Below, in pieces: positions 55,399 through 63,913 of a stretch of 64,000 bases of DNA; positions within the stretch are counted from its first letter, which is position 1, and the number at the start of each line of letters is the position of its first letter. The notes under the pieces are model-generated. The model was not told the DNA's origin, did not search any database, and was given only the letters and a program-made list of their open reading frames with translations. The translations under genes and the position numbers were made by a program. Origin of the DNA: Candidatus Sumerlaea chitinivorans (lineage in GTDB: Bacteria > Sumerlaeota > Sumerlaeia > Sumerlaeales > Sumerlaeaceae); assembly GCA_003290465.1 (NCBI GenBank), contig CP030759.1, positions 1,393,144-1,457,143 of the forward strand, given 5' to 3'.

Positions 55399-56607
55399 CT
55401 ACGCGGTAACAGGAGCTGGACGGCCTCGTCGCGGCGGCATGGAATACGCCATGAATTCCGTCTCGACAACACGAGCAACGCTCAAGAGAATGCCAATTGC
55501 GATGAGGTTCACAACCAGCGAACTTCCCCCCCAACTAATGAGGGGCAACGTAAGACCTTTTGTGGGAGCCATGCCAAGGACGACGACAATATGGAAGAGC
55601 GCCTGTCCACCAATCATCGTCGTAATGCCAGTGGCCAAGAGACAGGCATACAAATCAGACACCCGCGTGGCCACACAGTAGCCCAACCAGACGAAGAGAA
55701 CGTAGAGCAACACAATGACGGTTCCGCCCACGAGGCCGAGTTCCTCGCAAATCGCAGAGAAGATGAAGTCGGTTCGCATCTCGCTCATGTAGAGGTACTT
55801 CTGCGGGCCTTGCCCCAGCCCCACCCCAAAGAGCCCCCCACTTCCCACAGAAATCAGAGACTGAAGTAGCTGGTAACCTGAGCGCAAGGGATCGGACTCC
55901 GGATCGAGGAAAACCAAAACTCGTCGTACACGATAGGGCTCAACCACCACCGCAATGATTGCTAAGATGACCCCCGCTGTCATGAAAAACCCAAGGTGCT
56001 TCACTGGCACGCCCGCAACAACAAACATCACAAACGTGATGAAGCCAATCACCAAGCATGTGCCCAAATCTGGTTCCGGAGCAATTAAGCCGAGCACAAC
56101 CCCTACGATAGCGAGGTGAGGCAAAAGCCCTTTTACGAAGGATTTTAGAGCGTGTGCACGCTCACTGAGCTTCTTGGCCAAGACAATGATGAGAGCAAGC
56201 TTTGCGAATTCGGAAGGCTGAAACTGAATTGGCCCCAAGCGAATCCAGCGACGGGCACCATTGATCAGCACGCCGATGCCGGGAACAAACACAAAGACCA
56301 GCATGACCAAACTCAGAAGGAGCAGCCAAAATGCCCATTTCTTGTACTTGTCGTAGTCTATTCGGTAGCAGATGAGCATGGCGATTATGCCGATGATCGT
56401 CGCCAGCACCTGCTTGAAAAGGATCTTCAGCGTCTGAATCGCAATGGGCGTTTCGGGTGCACTTGCGAACGTGCCAATCTGTTTGAAATGGCTGGAGCGT
56501 AACTCACGCAAAGCCTCCCCTGCACTGGAGCTGTAGACAAGCGTAAGGCCAATGGCCAGCAACATCAGCGTGAGGTAGAAAATCATGCGTGTGAGGCCGA
56601 ATCTCAC
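55399..56607 (-). CDS. FtsW/RodA/SpoVE-family peptidoglycan polymerase
   Basis: A 402-residue SEDS protein with about ten membrane helices. GARRWIRLGPIQFQPSEFAK is the diagnostic SEDS motif; GQGPQKYLYMSEMRTDFIFS with AICEELGLVGG, and LPLISWGGSSLVVNLIAIG, are also conserved. These enzymes polymerise lipid II glycan. FtsW (division) and RodA (elongation) are hard to separate by eye, but the YMSEMRTDFIFSAICEE form is closer to FtsW/SpoVE. GTG start overlaps the hydrolase stop by four bases. It lies outside any division gene cluster in this window. Confidence 0.9.
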   Translation of the reverse strand: MRFGLTRMIFYLTLMLLAIGLTLVYSSSAGEALRELRSSHFKQIGTFASAPETPIAIQTLKILFKQVLATIIGIIAMLICYRIDYDKYKKWAFWLLLLSLVMLVFVFVPGIGVLINGARRWIRLGPIQFQPSEFAKLALIIVLAKKLSERAHALKSFVKGLLPHLAIVGVVLGLIAPEPDLGTCLVIGFITFVMFVVAGVPVKHLGFFMTAGVILAIIAVVVEPYRVRRVLVFLDPESDPLRSGYQLLQSLISVGSGGLFGVGLGQGPQKYLYMSEMRTDFIFSAICEELGLVGGTVIVLLYVLFVWLGYCVATRVSDLYACLLATGITTMIGGQALFHIVVVLGMAPTKGLTLPLISWGGSSLVVNLIAIGILLSVARVVETEFMAYSMPPRRGRPAPVTA

Positions 56608-57425
56608 AGCTTTTGCACCCCCGAAGAAGAATCACGCTGAGCGACGTCCAGCAAATGCCGCTGCAGCCACTCGAACGAGGCGTCGAGCAACGCGTCGATG
56701 GTCGTTGCGCTACCAAAACCGTGGTCAGCGTTCGGATAGACAATCAGCTTATCCGCCGGATTTTTCCGAGCGGAGAGAAAGCGCTCGGATTGCTCTACCT
56801 TCACGATGTCGTCCTCAGCGCCATGACAGAAGAGAATTGGCCCCGGAAATGAAGAAGCCCATTCCACGGGTCGCATGAGTAAGCCTATTTCATCGAGATA
56901 CGCGCGACTGATCCGGTAGCCACCGTACTCCATGTAGCCACGCGTTTCGTAACCTTCAAACTCTGGAAACTGCGATAAGCGATCTCGGATAATATCCGGA
57001 CGCGCCACGCCTGCCCAGTAAACGGCTGTTCGGACGGAAGGATTTCGCCCTAAGAGATAACTGGCTGACAGACCACCCAAGCTGTACCCCACCACGCCAA
57101 TCCGCGCCGGATCAATGCGCGGATCTTCGGTGAACACTTCCCAAGCTTGATCAAGATCCTCAAGCAAACCTTGAGGCGTAAAATCTACGAAATCGCCTGT
57201 GCTCTCACCACATCCCCGGTGGTCGAAACGAAAGGTGGCGATGCCGGCAAGTGCCAGCCGTTGGGCCAAGCGCGCGTACATGCGGCGTGCCTCGACGTGA
57301 TGGCCCGTAAAGCCATGACAAAAAATGACCGCAGGCGCTTTGCCCGGCTGGCCAGAAGGCAGATTCCAAATTCCAAACAGACGAAATGCCCCACTACTAA
57401 AGCTAACAACATCTTGAAAATACAT
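56604..57425 (-). CDS. Alpha/beta hydrolase (cinnamoyl-esterase-like)
   Basis: A 273-residue serine hydrolase. GVVGYSLGGLSASYLLG carries the nucleophile in a G-Y-S-L-G elbow (Ser about 119); PGILFCHGAEDDIV-type sequence (FCHGAEDDIVKVEQSERFLS) gives the acid, and YPNADHGFGSATTID the catalytic His. The opening AVIFCHGFTGHHVEARRMYA is the oxyanion loop. Substrate unknown. Its start overlaps the elbB stop by one base (TAATG), and its stop overlaps the FtsW-type start. Confidence 0.85.
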   Translation of the reverse strand: MYFQDVVSFSSGAFRLFGIWNLPSGQPGKAPAVIFCHGFTGHHVEARRMYARLAQRLALAGIATFRFDHRGCGESTGDFVDFTPQGLLEDLDQAWEVFTEDPRIDPARIGVVGYSLGGLSASYLLGRNPSVRTAVYWAGVARPDIIRDRLSQFPEFEGYETRGYMEYGGYRISRAYLDEIGLLMRPVEWASSFPGPILFCHGAEDDIVKVEQSERFLSARKNPADKLIVYPNADHGFGSATTIDALLDASFEWLQRHLLDVAQRDSSSGVQKL

Positions 57426-58099
57426 TAGTTACTCCCACAAAGCTCAAGCACCGCTTTTACCAGTCTTTCGATTCCGACAAAGAGCTCCGCTGGGCCTTTT
57501 GCAAGCATGTACGCCGGCGTCGAAACGATTCGGTTTTTTCGATCCACACAGATTTCACGCGCAGAGCACTCAACGTGGTCTGCCCCCATGGTGCTGATGT
57601 CGAGTACAGCTTGCGGATCGTTGCCGATCGTTAACGTCGGGATGATTTCTTTCGTGTCGCGGAAGGCAGCCGCAACTACCATTGGCGCAATGCAGATGGC
57701 ACCAATGGGTCGGCCTGCACTTACAAAGTCGTGGATCACGCGAGCGACCTCTGGATGCACTTTGGCATTCACGCCGTCCTTTGCGTAACTACAGAGATTT
57801 TTAGCAGCGCCGTAGCCTCCCGGCAGAATTAGCGCATCCACCACTGCTGGAGTAATGTTTTTGAGGTCCTCGATCTTACCGCGCGCGATCCGCGCCGCTT
57901 CCACCAGCACATTGCGCTTTTCAGACATTGGTTGGCCCGTCAGGTGATTGACGACATCTGCTTGTTCAATGTCAGGTGCACAACAAACAATCTCTGCACC
58001 GTTCTGATCTAAGGCCAGCAAGGTGAGAACCGCTTCATGAATTTCGCTACCGTCGTAGACGCCGCATCCGGAGAGCAGCACTGCAACACGTGGTGCCAT
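57425..58099 (-). CDS. elbB: ElbB/ES1-family protein (DJ-1/PfpI fold glyoxalase-like)
   Basis: A 224-residue class-I glutamine-amidotransferase-like protein. VAVLLSGCGVYDGSEIHEAV opens it, ALILPGGYGAAKNLCSYAKD forms the Glu/Gly loop, and GRPIGAICIAPMVVAAAF holds the nucleophile-type Cys. VECSAREICVDRKNRIVSTP is the ES1-specific end. E. coli ElbB shows weak glyoxalase activity and has been tied to isoprenoid synthesis; its true role is open. It is 68 bases after the GT2 gene. Confidence 0.9.
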   Translation of the reverse strand: MAPRVAVLLSGCGVYDGSEIHEAVLTLLALDQNGAEIVCCAPDIEQADVVNHLTGQPMSEKRNVLVEAARIARGKIEDLKNITPAVVDALILPGGYGAAKNLCSYAKDGVNAKVHPEVARVIHDFVSAGRPIGAICIAPMVVAAAFRDTKEIIPTLTIGNDPQAVLDISTMGADHVECSAREICVDRKNRIVSTPAYMLAKGPAELFVGIERLVKAVLELCGSN

Positions 58100-58167
58100 C
58101 GCTTGTGACCTCCTCGGGGATGATTTGCACTACCAATTACGCCTTATAGGCGAGAGCCAATTCAACT

Positions 58168-58851
58168 TCAACGAGAGAAAAAGCGATATTTTACGAGGAC
58201 CCAAAGGGAAATGACTCCATCCATCCAATAGAGCTTCTTACCTTCGGCGCGGGAACGGGGTCGATAAGACACTGGCACTTCGCGGATGCGCAACCCTTTG
58301 CGCACAAGTTTGAGCGTGAGCTCGATGGAAAACGACATATCGGTGCGCTCAAATTCCATGTCAGCGATCACAGAGCGCCGAAACATCTGATAACAAGTTT
58401 CCACGTCGGTGAGGCAGGTGCCCCAGAAAAGGTTGAGCACTGCATTGATGACCCGATTTCCCCAGTACTGAAGGAAGGTCATCTGCGGGCGTCCCGCTAA
58501 GAAACGTGAGCCAAGCACCACATCACATTCGCCCGCTGCAATTGGGGCAAGCAGGTGCGGAAAACATGCCGGGTCCAGCTCAAGATCTGCATCTTGGAAC
58601 ACGACCACCTCGCCCGTGGCAATGGCAAGCCCCTCGCGCAAGGCTCCTCCGCGCCCATTTTTCTCGCGCTGGAAAATGGCAATGACATCGCCTTTGCGTG
58701 CTTCGCACTCAAGGACTTCGCGCGTGCCGTCGGTGGAGTTCCCATCCACGACAATGATTTCTTTCTCTAATGGCACACGTCGCACGGCATCGAGAACCGT
58801 GGCCAAGGTATTCACTTCGTTGTAGACAGGAATGATGACGCTCAACTTCAT
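58168..58851 (-). CDS. GT2-family (polyprenyl-phosphate-type) glycosyltransferase
   Basis: A 227-residue GT-A enzyme without C-terminal membrane helices. LSVIIPVYNEVNTLATVLDA opens it; VVDGNSTDGT binds nucleotide, FQDADLELDPACFPHLL has the metal-binding DxD, and VLGSRFLAG lies next to the acceptor site. VSYRPRSRAEGKKLYWMDGV is like dolichyl-phosphate mannose synthase. It could charge a polyprenyl phosphate carrier for ArnT/PMT-type transferases (inference). It starts three bases after the DegT gene. Confidence 0.88.
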   Translation of the reverse strand: MKLSVIIPVYNEVNTLATVLDAVRRVPLEKEIIVVDGNSTDGTREVLECEARKGDVIAIFQREKNGRGGALREGLAIATGEVVVFQDADLELDPACFPHLLAPIAAGECDVVLGSRFLAGRPQMTFLQYWGNRVINAVLNLFWGTCLTDVETCYQMFRRSVIADMEFERTDMSFSIELTLKLVRKGLRIREVPVSYRPRSRAEGKKLYWMDGVISLWVLVKYRFFSR

Positions 58852-58854
58852 GCG

Positions 58855-60036
58855 CTATGCTCGTCCTTTGGCCACGCGGGCAATGATGGAGCAAATCTCA
58901 CTAACCGACTCGTCGCTCAAAGCTGGATAGAGTGGGAGGGTAATCTCGCGCCGAGCAAATTCGGTGGCGTTCCTAATTTTGCCCACGCAGACGTTGCGCT
59001 CCTCGGCCGCTCGCCGGTAGCAGGTGAAGCTGTGAATTGGGGCGTAATGGTGCGAGGTTTGAATCCCCGCTTCGTGGAGGGCCGCCCGAATGCGATCGCG
59101 AAGTGCTTCCGTCTCGCAGAGTAGCGGCAAAATATGTGCTGCTGAGTTCTCAAGCAATTCTGGTCGGTCTCCCCAAACGATTCTCACTGCCTCAACGTTT
59201 CGCAAGGCCTCGATGTATAGGCGATAGAGCTCTCGCCGGCGCGCATTCGCAGCAGGCAACTTTTTTAGCTGCTCGATTCCAAGTGCAGCTACGATCTCCG
59301 AACAGCGAAAATTGTAGCCAACGTCGAACACATCATATCCTACACTCCGTGCTGCGTGGCGTTGAGTGGAACTCGAACTCAAGCCATGGCATCGCCACAG
59401 GCGCACGCGCTCGGCGATTTCATCATTGTTCGTCACAACAGCGCCACCTTCACCTGTCGCGAGGTTCTTATTGGAAAAAAACGAAAAACACCCGACCTCT
59501 CCGATCGTACCCAGTGCCCTGCCATCTATGGTTCGAGCGCCAATAGCGTGCGCTGCGTCTTCAATCAGGATCGCACCGTGGCGTTTCGAGACCGCAGCAA
59601 AATACTCTGCTCCACAATCGAACCCGGCATAGTGCACAAGAGCAATGGCTTGCACCTGCTTTGCCTCGAGCACGGACTCCGCCTCTTGCGGAGAAAGCCC
59701 GGGAGTCTCCGCATCCACAATGTCGCAGAGATAGGGTGTGAGACGTTCTGCAAAGGCAGCGTTTGCGGTCGCAACAAAAGTGATGTCGGGCACTATAACA
59801 AAAGCGTTGGAGTGGGCCTGCCCTCGCAGCCAGGCGACCGCACGATAGGCAAGCTGCAAGGCACATGTTCCGTTGGAAACTGCAATCACATGGCGGACTC
59901 CCAGAAACTCGGCGAGTCGAGCTTCGAATTCCTCCGTGCGCGGCCCCATCGTTAGCCAGCGAGATCCTAAGACCTCAAGCACGGCTTGCTGTTCCGCCTC
60001 GTCGTAATTTAAGTCACTGAGTGGTATCCGCCACAT
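58855..60036 (-). CDS. DegT/DnrJ/EryC1/StrS-family sugar aminotransferase
   Basis: A 393-residue PLP enzyme that aminates keto-sugars. ISNGTCALQLA-type sequence (AVSNGTCALQLAYRAVAWLR) binds PLP phosphate, ALVHYAGFDC and IEDAAHAIGA follow, and the Schiff-base Lys is in SFFSNKNLATGEGGAVVTNN. The start at 60036 (MWRIPLSDLNYDEAEQQAVL) fits the family, with AAGGGCGAAG upstream. It heads a five-gene minus-strand operon. A product sugar for LPS or protein glycans is likely but not defined. Confidence 0.9.
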   Translation of the reverse strand: MWRIPLSDLNYDEAEQQAVLEVLGSRWLTMGPRTEEFEARLAEFLGVRHVIAVSNGTCALQLAYRAVAWLRGQAHSNAFVIVPDITFVATANAAFAERLTPYLCDIVDAETPGLSPQEAESVLEAKQVQAIALVHYAGFDCGAEYFAAVSKRHGAILIEDAAHAIGARTIDGRALGTIGEVGCFSFFSNKNLATGEGGAVVTNNDEIAERVRLWRCHGLSSSSTQRHAARSVGYDVFDVGYNFRCSEIVAALGIEQLKKLPAANARRRELYRLYIEALRNVEAVRIVWGDRPELLENSAAHILPLLCETEALRDRIRAALHEAGIQTSHHYAPIHSFTCYRRAAEERNVCVGKIRNATEFARREITLPLYPALSDESVSEICSIIARVAKGRA

Positions 60037-60093
60037 TCTTCGCCCTTTGGTACAACACGACGACTGTCCGTCCTGTGAGTAAGTCGTGGCAAT

Positions 60094-60102
60094 TGTTATA
60101 AT
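60094..60102 (+). promoter_or_regulatory. Perfect extended -10 (TGTTATAAT) on the plus strand
   Basis: TG-N-TATAAT is a full consensus extended -10 element. No good -35 is present at the right spacing, which extended -10 promoters do not need. A transcript would start near 60109 and run rightward toward the 3' end of the homocysteine methyltransferase gene. The reverse complement also gives a weaker promoter (TTGAAA, 16 bases, AACAAT) facing the DegT gene, so the direction is uncertain. Confidence 0.4.
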
Positions 60103-60217
60103 GCCCTCGCTGCTTTCAAGCATACAAATGCACCCCTGGCCCTATGGGAAACAGCTACACAGCAGTCTCCTCCCAGAATCCTTCAGATATAGTGTGTCGC
60201 TCCCTCGCGTGAAGGCC

Positions 60218-60266
60218 GGATCAAGCTGGAGTCTCCGACGAACTCAACGCGGCTTCAGCCTGATCC
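60218..60266 (+). other. Imperfect 12-base-pair inverted repeat in the gap between DegT and homocysteine methyltransferase
   Basis: GGATCA plus CTGGAG (60218-60231) pairs with CTTCAG plus TGATCC (60253-60266), with a two-by-two internal loop and a 21-base end loop. No U-tract follows on either side. It may be an RNA structure or a 3' processing stem. The rest of the 258-base gap holds the possible promoter and no clear gene. Confidence 0.4.
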
Positions 60267-60294
60267 AAATTGCGAACAGAGGGGCTTCCATCAC

Positions 60295-61194
60295 TTAGGC
60301 CTTCTGATCAAGAACTCTCCGGAATTCCCGGATATGGGCGGGAGTGGTTCCGCAACACCCTCCCACAATTTGTGCGCCTGCCGCAACGAACGCGTCTATC
60401 CACTCGGCCATTTTCTCATGGGTCTCGCGATAAACTGTCTTGCCTTCGCTCAGTACGGGAGCCCCAGCATTCGGCTGCACCATCAGGGGGAGAGAGGTCA
60501 CATTGCGCATTCGCTCAAGGATCGCCACGTAATCTTGCATGTGGAGATTGCGACCACAGTTTGTCCCAACCACCGCCACCCCCCAATCGGTGGCGAAGCG
60601 AGCCACGTCTTCCGGGGTAGCGCCGGTCATGGTGTGAATGCCAGCTGGCGACACCTCAAAAGTGAAGGAGAGAAAAATGGGACATTTTGCAACATTCCGG
60701 ACAGCTTCGATGGCGCATTCTGCTTCATCTAAAGCGCTCATGGTTTCGATAAGGATAGCGTCCGTCTTGGCATCAGCAAACGCTTGCGCTTGGGGCTCAA
60801 ACGCTTCCACGGCCTGCGCCTTCGTAAGGTCGCCGATGGGCTCAAGGAATTCGCCTAAGGGCCCGATATCGCCAAGCACAAAGCCCGAGGCGCCAGCAGC
60901 TTCGCGGGCAAGCTGCGCTCCGAGGTAGTTCAGTTCGTATGCAAACTGGGCGCATTGATGACCGGCCAAGCGGACCAAATTACCGCCAAAGGTGTTGGTG
61001 AGAATGAGATCGGCCCCCGCCTCGCGATACGCCTGATGAATCGCCCGCACGCGATCAGGGTAAGCTTTGTTCCACAATTCACCGCATGCACCGTGCTCTA
61101 AGCCTCTTTCTTGGAGTTGCGTTCCCATTGCCCCATCGGCTAATAGGACCCGTTCCTTAAGCGCCTCTAATAGATTTGTCTTCGGCTCCGCCAT
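60295..61194 (-). CDS. Homocysteine S-methyltransferase domain protein
   Basis: A 299-residue TIM-barrel enzyme that activates homocysteine through zinc. VLLADGAMGTQLQERGLEHG opens it; TNTFGGNLVRL, FVLGDIGPLGEFLEP and VVGTNCGRNLHMQDY follow. The zinc ligands are the Cys in GTNCGRN and the pair in VGGCCGTTPAHIREF. The start at 61194 (MAEPKTNLLEALKERVLL) fits the family, with GAGGGT upstream; the frame is open 200 bases further. Length corresponds to the first module of MetH only, so the methyl donor (S-methylmethionine, SAM or a separate corrinoid module) is unknown. Confidence 0.88.
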   Translation of the reverse strand: MAEPKTNLLEALKERVLLADGAMGTQLQERGLEHGACGELWNKAYPDRVRAIHQAYREAGADLILTNTFGGNLVRLAGHQCAQFAYELNYLGAQLAREAAGASGFVLGDIGPLGEFLEPIGDLTKAQAVEAFEPQAQAFADAKTDAILIETMSALDEAECAIEAVRNVAKCPIFLSFTFEVSPAGIHTMTGATPEDVARFATDWGVAVVGTNCGRNLHMQDYVAILERMRNVTSLPLMVQPNAGAPVLSEGKTVYRETHEKMAEWIDAFVAAGAQIVGGCCGTTPAHIREFRRVLDQKA

Positions 61195-61381
61195 ACTTGT
61201 ACCCTCATTAGATTGTGATCCACCCATCAGGCTGTATCTTCCGAATCGCATTTTGAATTTTCCACAAATCTCGCAGCCAGTTCGAAAGCCGGTTTTCGGA
61301 ATGAATCTTGCAAATGACAGCGACCAGAGCGTAGGGTGGAGCAGTCTAAGTCTTAACTCTTTACGTGAGAGGCGCGTAGCG

Positions 61382-62335
61382 ATGGGGAACGGCAATCCGG
61401 TAGTCCAAGTGAAGGATTTGGTGGTGGAATACGTTCAGGGGCGCACAGTGACGCGGGCACTTGACGGGATTTCGTTTGAAATCCGCGAGGGCGAGTGCGT
61501 CGGATTTGTGGGCGCCAACGGCGCAGGGAAGTCCACCACCATCAAAACGCTGATGGGCTTCATATTCCCGACGAGCGGCGAAGTGTGCGTGTTCGGCCAA
61601 CCAGCCGGAAGCGTCGAAAGCCGTAGACGCATCGGCTACTTGCCGGAAGTTGCTCTCTATTACCCGTTTATGAAAGCGCGAGAATTGCTGGAACTCTACG
61701 GCGGTCTTCACGGGCTTACGCGTCAGCAACTTAAGCAACGGATTCCGGAGTTGCTGCGCGAACTGGGATTAGACGGCAAGGGTGAGGTCCTGCTGCGCAA
61801 CTTTTCCAAAGGAATGCAGCAACGGCTGGGGATTGCTCAGGCAATCATTTCGGACCCTGATCTGATGATCTTCGACGAGTTGTCGAGCGGGTTGGATCCG
61901 GTCGGTCGCTACGATCTACGCAAGGTGTTACTTAAGCTCAAGGAACGGGGCAAGACCATCTTCTTCAGCTCCCACGAACTGACGGAAGTCGAGTCGCTAT
62001 GCGATCGGGTGATCATCATTCATAAGGGGCGAATTGTCACCGAGGCCACGGTTCAGGAGCTCTTGAAACCGCTAAATATCTTCGAGATCTCCTTCGCGTG
62101 GAACGGAAGCACACCGTTACCGGAAGCGGTGGCGCGCCACTCCCCCACTCGCGAGGGGGACGTGTGGCGCGTCCTGATTCGCGACGTCAATGAGTATGCC
62201 CAAGCAGTCACCGCGCTCGCCAATAGCGGCGCGAAAATCTTGGCGACGGCATCAAAATCTCAATCCTTAGAGGATTATTTTATCTCGCTGGTACAAGGCG
62301 CACCCACTCGCGAGCAGGGAGGGCAGGTAGCATGA
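61382..62335 (+). CDS. ABC transporter ATP-binding protein (ABC-2 exporter type)
   Basis: A 317-residue ATPase. Walker A is GFVGANGAGKSTT (about 43-55), the signature RNFSKGMQQRLGIAQ precedes Walker B PDLMIFDELSSGLDP, and SSHELTEVESLCDRV holds the switch His. The C-terminal 90 residues are the extension common in CcmA/NatA-type exporters. The start at ATG 61382 has GAGAGGCG upstream. It is divergent from the homocysteine gene and overlaps the first permease by four bases. Substrate unknown. Confidence 0.93.
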   Translation: MGNGNPVVQVKDLVVEYVQGRTVTRALDGISFEIREGECVGFVGANGAGKSTTIKTLMGFIFPTSGEVCVFGQPAGSVESRRRIGYLPEVALYYPFMKARELLELYGGLHGLTRQQLKQRIPELLRELGLDGKGEVLLRNFSKGMQQRLGIAQAIISDPDLMIFDELSSGLDPVGRYDLRKVLLKLKERGKTIFFSSHELTEVESLCDRVIIIHKGRIVTEATVQELLKPLNIFEISFAWNGSTPLPEAVARHSPTREGDVWRVLIRDVNEYAQAVTALANSGAKILATASKSQSLEDYFISLVQGAPTREQGGQVA

Positions 62336-63108
62336 GAGCGGTGCGACTCATCGCTTACAGTGTTCTCATCGAGGCGGTCCGGCGCAAAGAGATTTACGCC
62401 ATCGTGCTTATTTCCACGCTCGTCATCCTTGGCGTCATGAGCATAGATTTCTTCGGCTTGCGTGGCCTGCACAAATTCTACTGCGAGGTGGCTTTACAAG
62501 TGATGAGCACGGCTGCCGCGTTGACCACGATCGCATTGGCTGCGCGCCAATTGCCCCGTGAGTTTGAAACCCGGACGATTTATCCGCTGCTTGCAAAACC
62601 TGTGAGCCGGCTTAAGTTCATGGCTGGGAAGTTGGCCGGCGTCATGGCCGCAGCTGCTTTCTCGTTTCTCTTGTTTATGGCAGTCTATTTAGGAGGAGCA
62701 TTGTATCTCGGTTCCCCTGTCAGTCTCCCCCTTCTTCTCCAGTACCTTTATCTTCAGCTTCTGATGATGCTGATTCTTGCGACGCTAAGTTTCTGGCTTT
62801 CCCTCCTACTCAATCTCGACGCGGCGATCACTCTCGGTGCAATTCTCTACTTCGCCGCGTCGGTCATCATGACGAGCATCTCCTACATCTACGACTTCGC
62901 TTCTCAGTGGGCAAAATACCTGCTTGTCGCGGTGACTTATCTACTGCCACAGCTTCGCCTTTTTGACCTCAGCGAGAAAGTCGTTCACAGTGACACGTGG
63001 CAGCCGCTCGGCTTCGAGACCATGGCACAGCTAACGGTCTATGGACTCGTGTACGCCATCGTATTCTTCTGCTTTGCCTATCTGGTGTTTAGGAGGAAAC
63101 CGCTATGA
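62332..63108 (+). CDS. ABC-2 type permease, first paralogue
   Basis: A 258-residue protein with six hydrophobic helices. It opens with RLIAYSVLIEAVRRKEIYAI and has the cytoplasmic motif LPREFETRTIYPLLAKPVSR just after helix two. The same motif is present in the next gene, so the two arose by duplication and probably form a heterodimer. Four-base overlaps link it to the ATPase and to the second permease. Confidence 0.88.
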   Translation: MRAVRLIAYSVLIEAVRRKEIYAIVLISTLVILGVMSIDFFGLRGLHKFYCEVALQVMSTAAALTTIALAARQLPREFETRTIYPLLAKPVSRLKFMAGKLAGVMAAAAFSFLLFMAVYLGGALYLGSPVSLPLLLQYLYLQLLMMLILATLSFWLSLLLNLDAAITLGAILYFAASVIMTSISYIYDFASQWAKYLLVAVTYLLPQLRLFDLSEKVVHSDTWQPLGFETMAQLTVYGLVYAIVFFCFAYLVFRRKPL

Positions 63109-63911
63109 CAGTCCATGTTCATGCGGGAAATCGCGAAGTGGAGACTTCGCCTGTACTCTTGTTGGTTCGGGCAATGCTACTGGAAGCCATTCGGAGGCGT
63201 GAATTCTATGCTTTGCTTCTACTAATGGGATTATTCTTGATCGGGGCCGTCTTGGTTCAAGTAGTGGGGATCGAGAACCCGGCCACAGGTACCTTCGTGC
63301 TAAACCTTGGAATGACGTTGGCGTTTGGTCTTGGCCACGTCATGGCCTTACTCACCGCCATCCGTGCACTCCCCGATGAAATTGAAAACCGTACGATTTA
63401 CCCATTGCTCGCAAAGCCCATCACGCGTCTTCAGCTCTTTGTGGGAAAGTGGCTTGCCGCAACCTTGGCGGGAGCTGTGACAACTTTCGTTCTCTTTCTT
63501 ATGGGCTGGGTGCCCGTGCCTAAACTTGAGGCCTATGATCCTGTGATGTTGGCTCAAGCTCTGATGCTTCAGTTTGTGTCTCTAGGCATGATTTCGGCTT
63601 TGGGCCTTTTTTTCTCACTGTTTTTGCCCAAAGCAGTCAATCTGATTGTATTACTTCTCCTGTGTTTCCCAGGAAGCAAGCTTGTTAACATGCTAACTGC
63701 CCGTATGAGCCGAGTCATTGGCAGGGATACTGCGAACTGGCTGTTCGGCTACATTCCTGATTTCCAGCTCTTGAATTTGGTCACGGCATACACGGACGGA
63801 CTTCCAGCGCTCTCACCAACGCAGTTTTTCTTACGTCTATTTTACGGCGCGGTGATCATCGCCACGGCGCTGACAGTGGGCACAACTCTGTTTGTGCGGA
63901 GGAATGTGTGA
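63105..63911 (+). CDS. ABC-2 type permease, second paralogue
   Basis: A 268-residue protein with six hydrophobic helices after a longer polar N-terminus (about 22 residues). RAMLLEAIRRREFYALLLLM and LPDEIENRTIYPLLAKPITR mirror the previous permease. Its C-terminal half is more hydrophobic, with LIVLLLLCFPGSKLVNMLTA. It is coupled to the first permease by a four-base overlap and is followed two bases later by another membrane gene. Confidence 0.87.
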   Translation: MTVHVHAGNREVETSPVLLLVRAMLLEAIRRREFYALLLLMGLFLIGAVLVQVVGIENPATGTFVLNLGMTLAFGLGHVMALLTAIRALPDEIENRTIYPLLAKPITRLQLFVGKWLAATLAGAVTTFVLFLMGWVPVPKLEAYDPVMLAQALMLQFVSLGMISALGLFFSLFLPKAVNLIVLLLLCFPGSKLVNMLTARMSRVIGRDTANWLFGYIPDFQLLNLVTAYTDGLPALSPTQFFLRLFYGAVIIATALTVGTTLFVRRNV

Positions 63912-63913
63912 CC

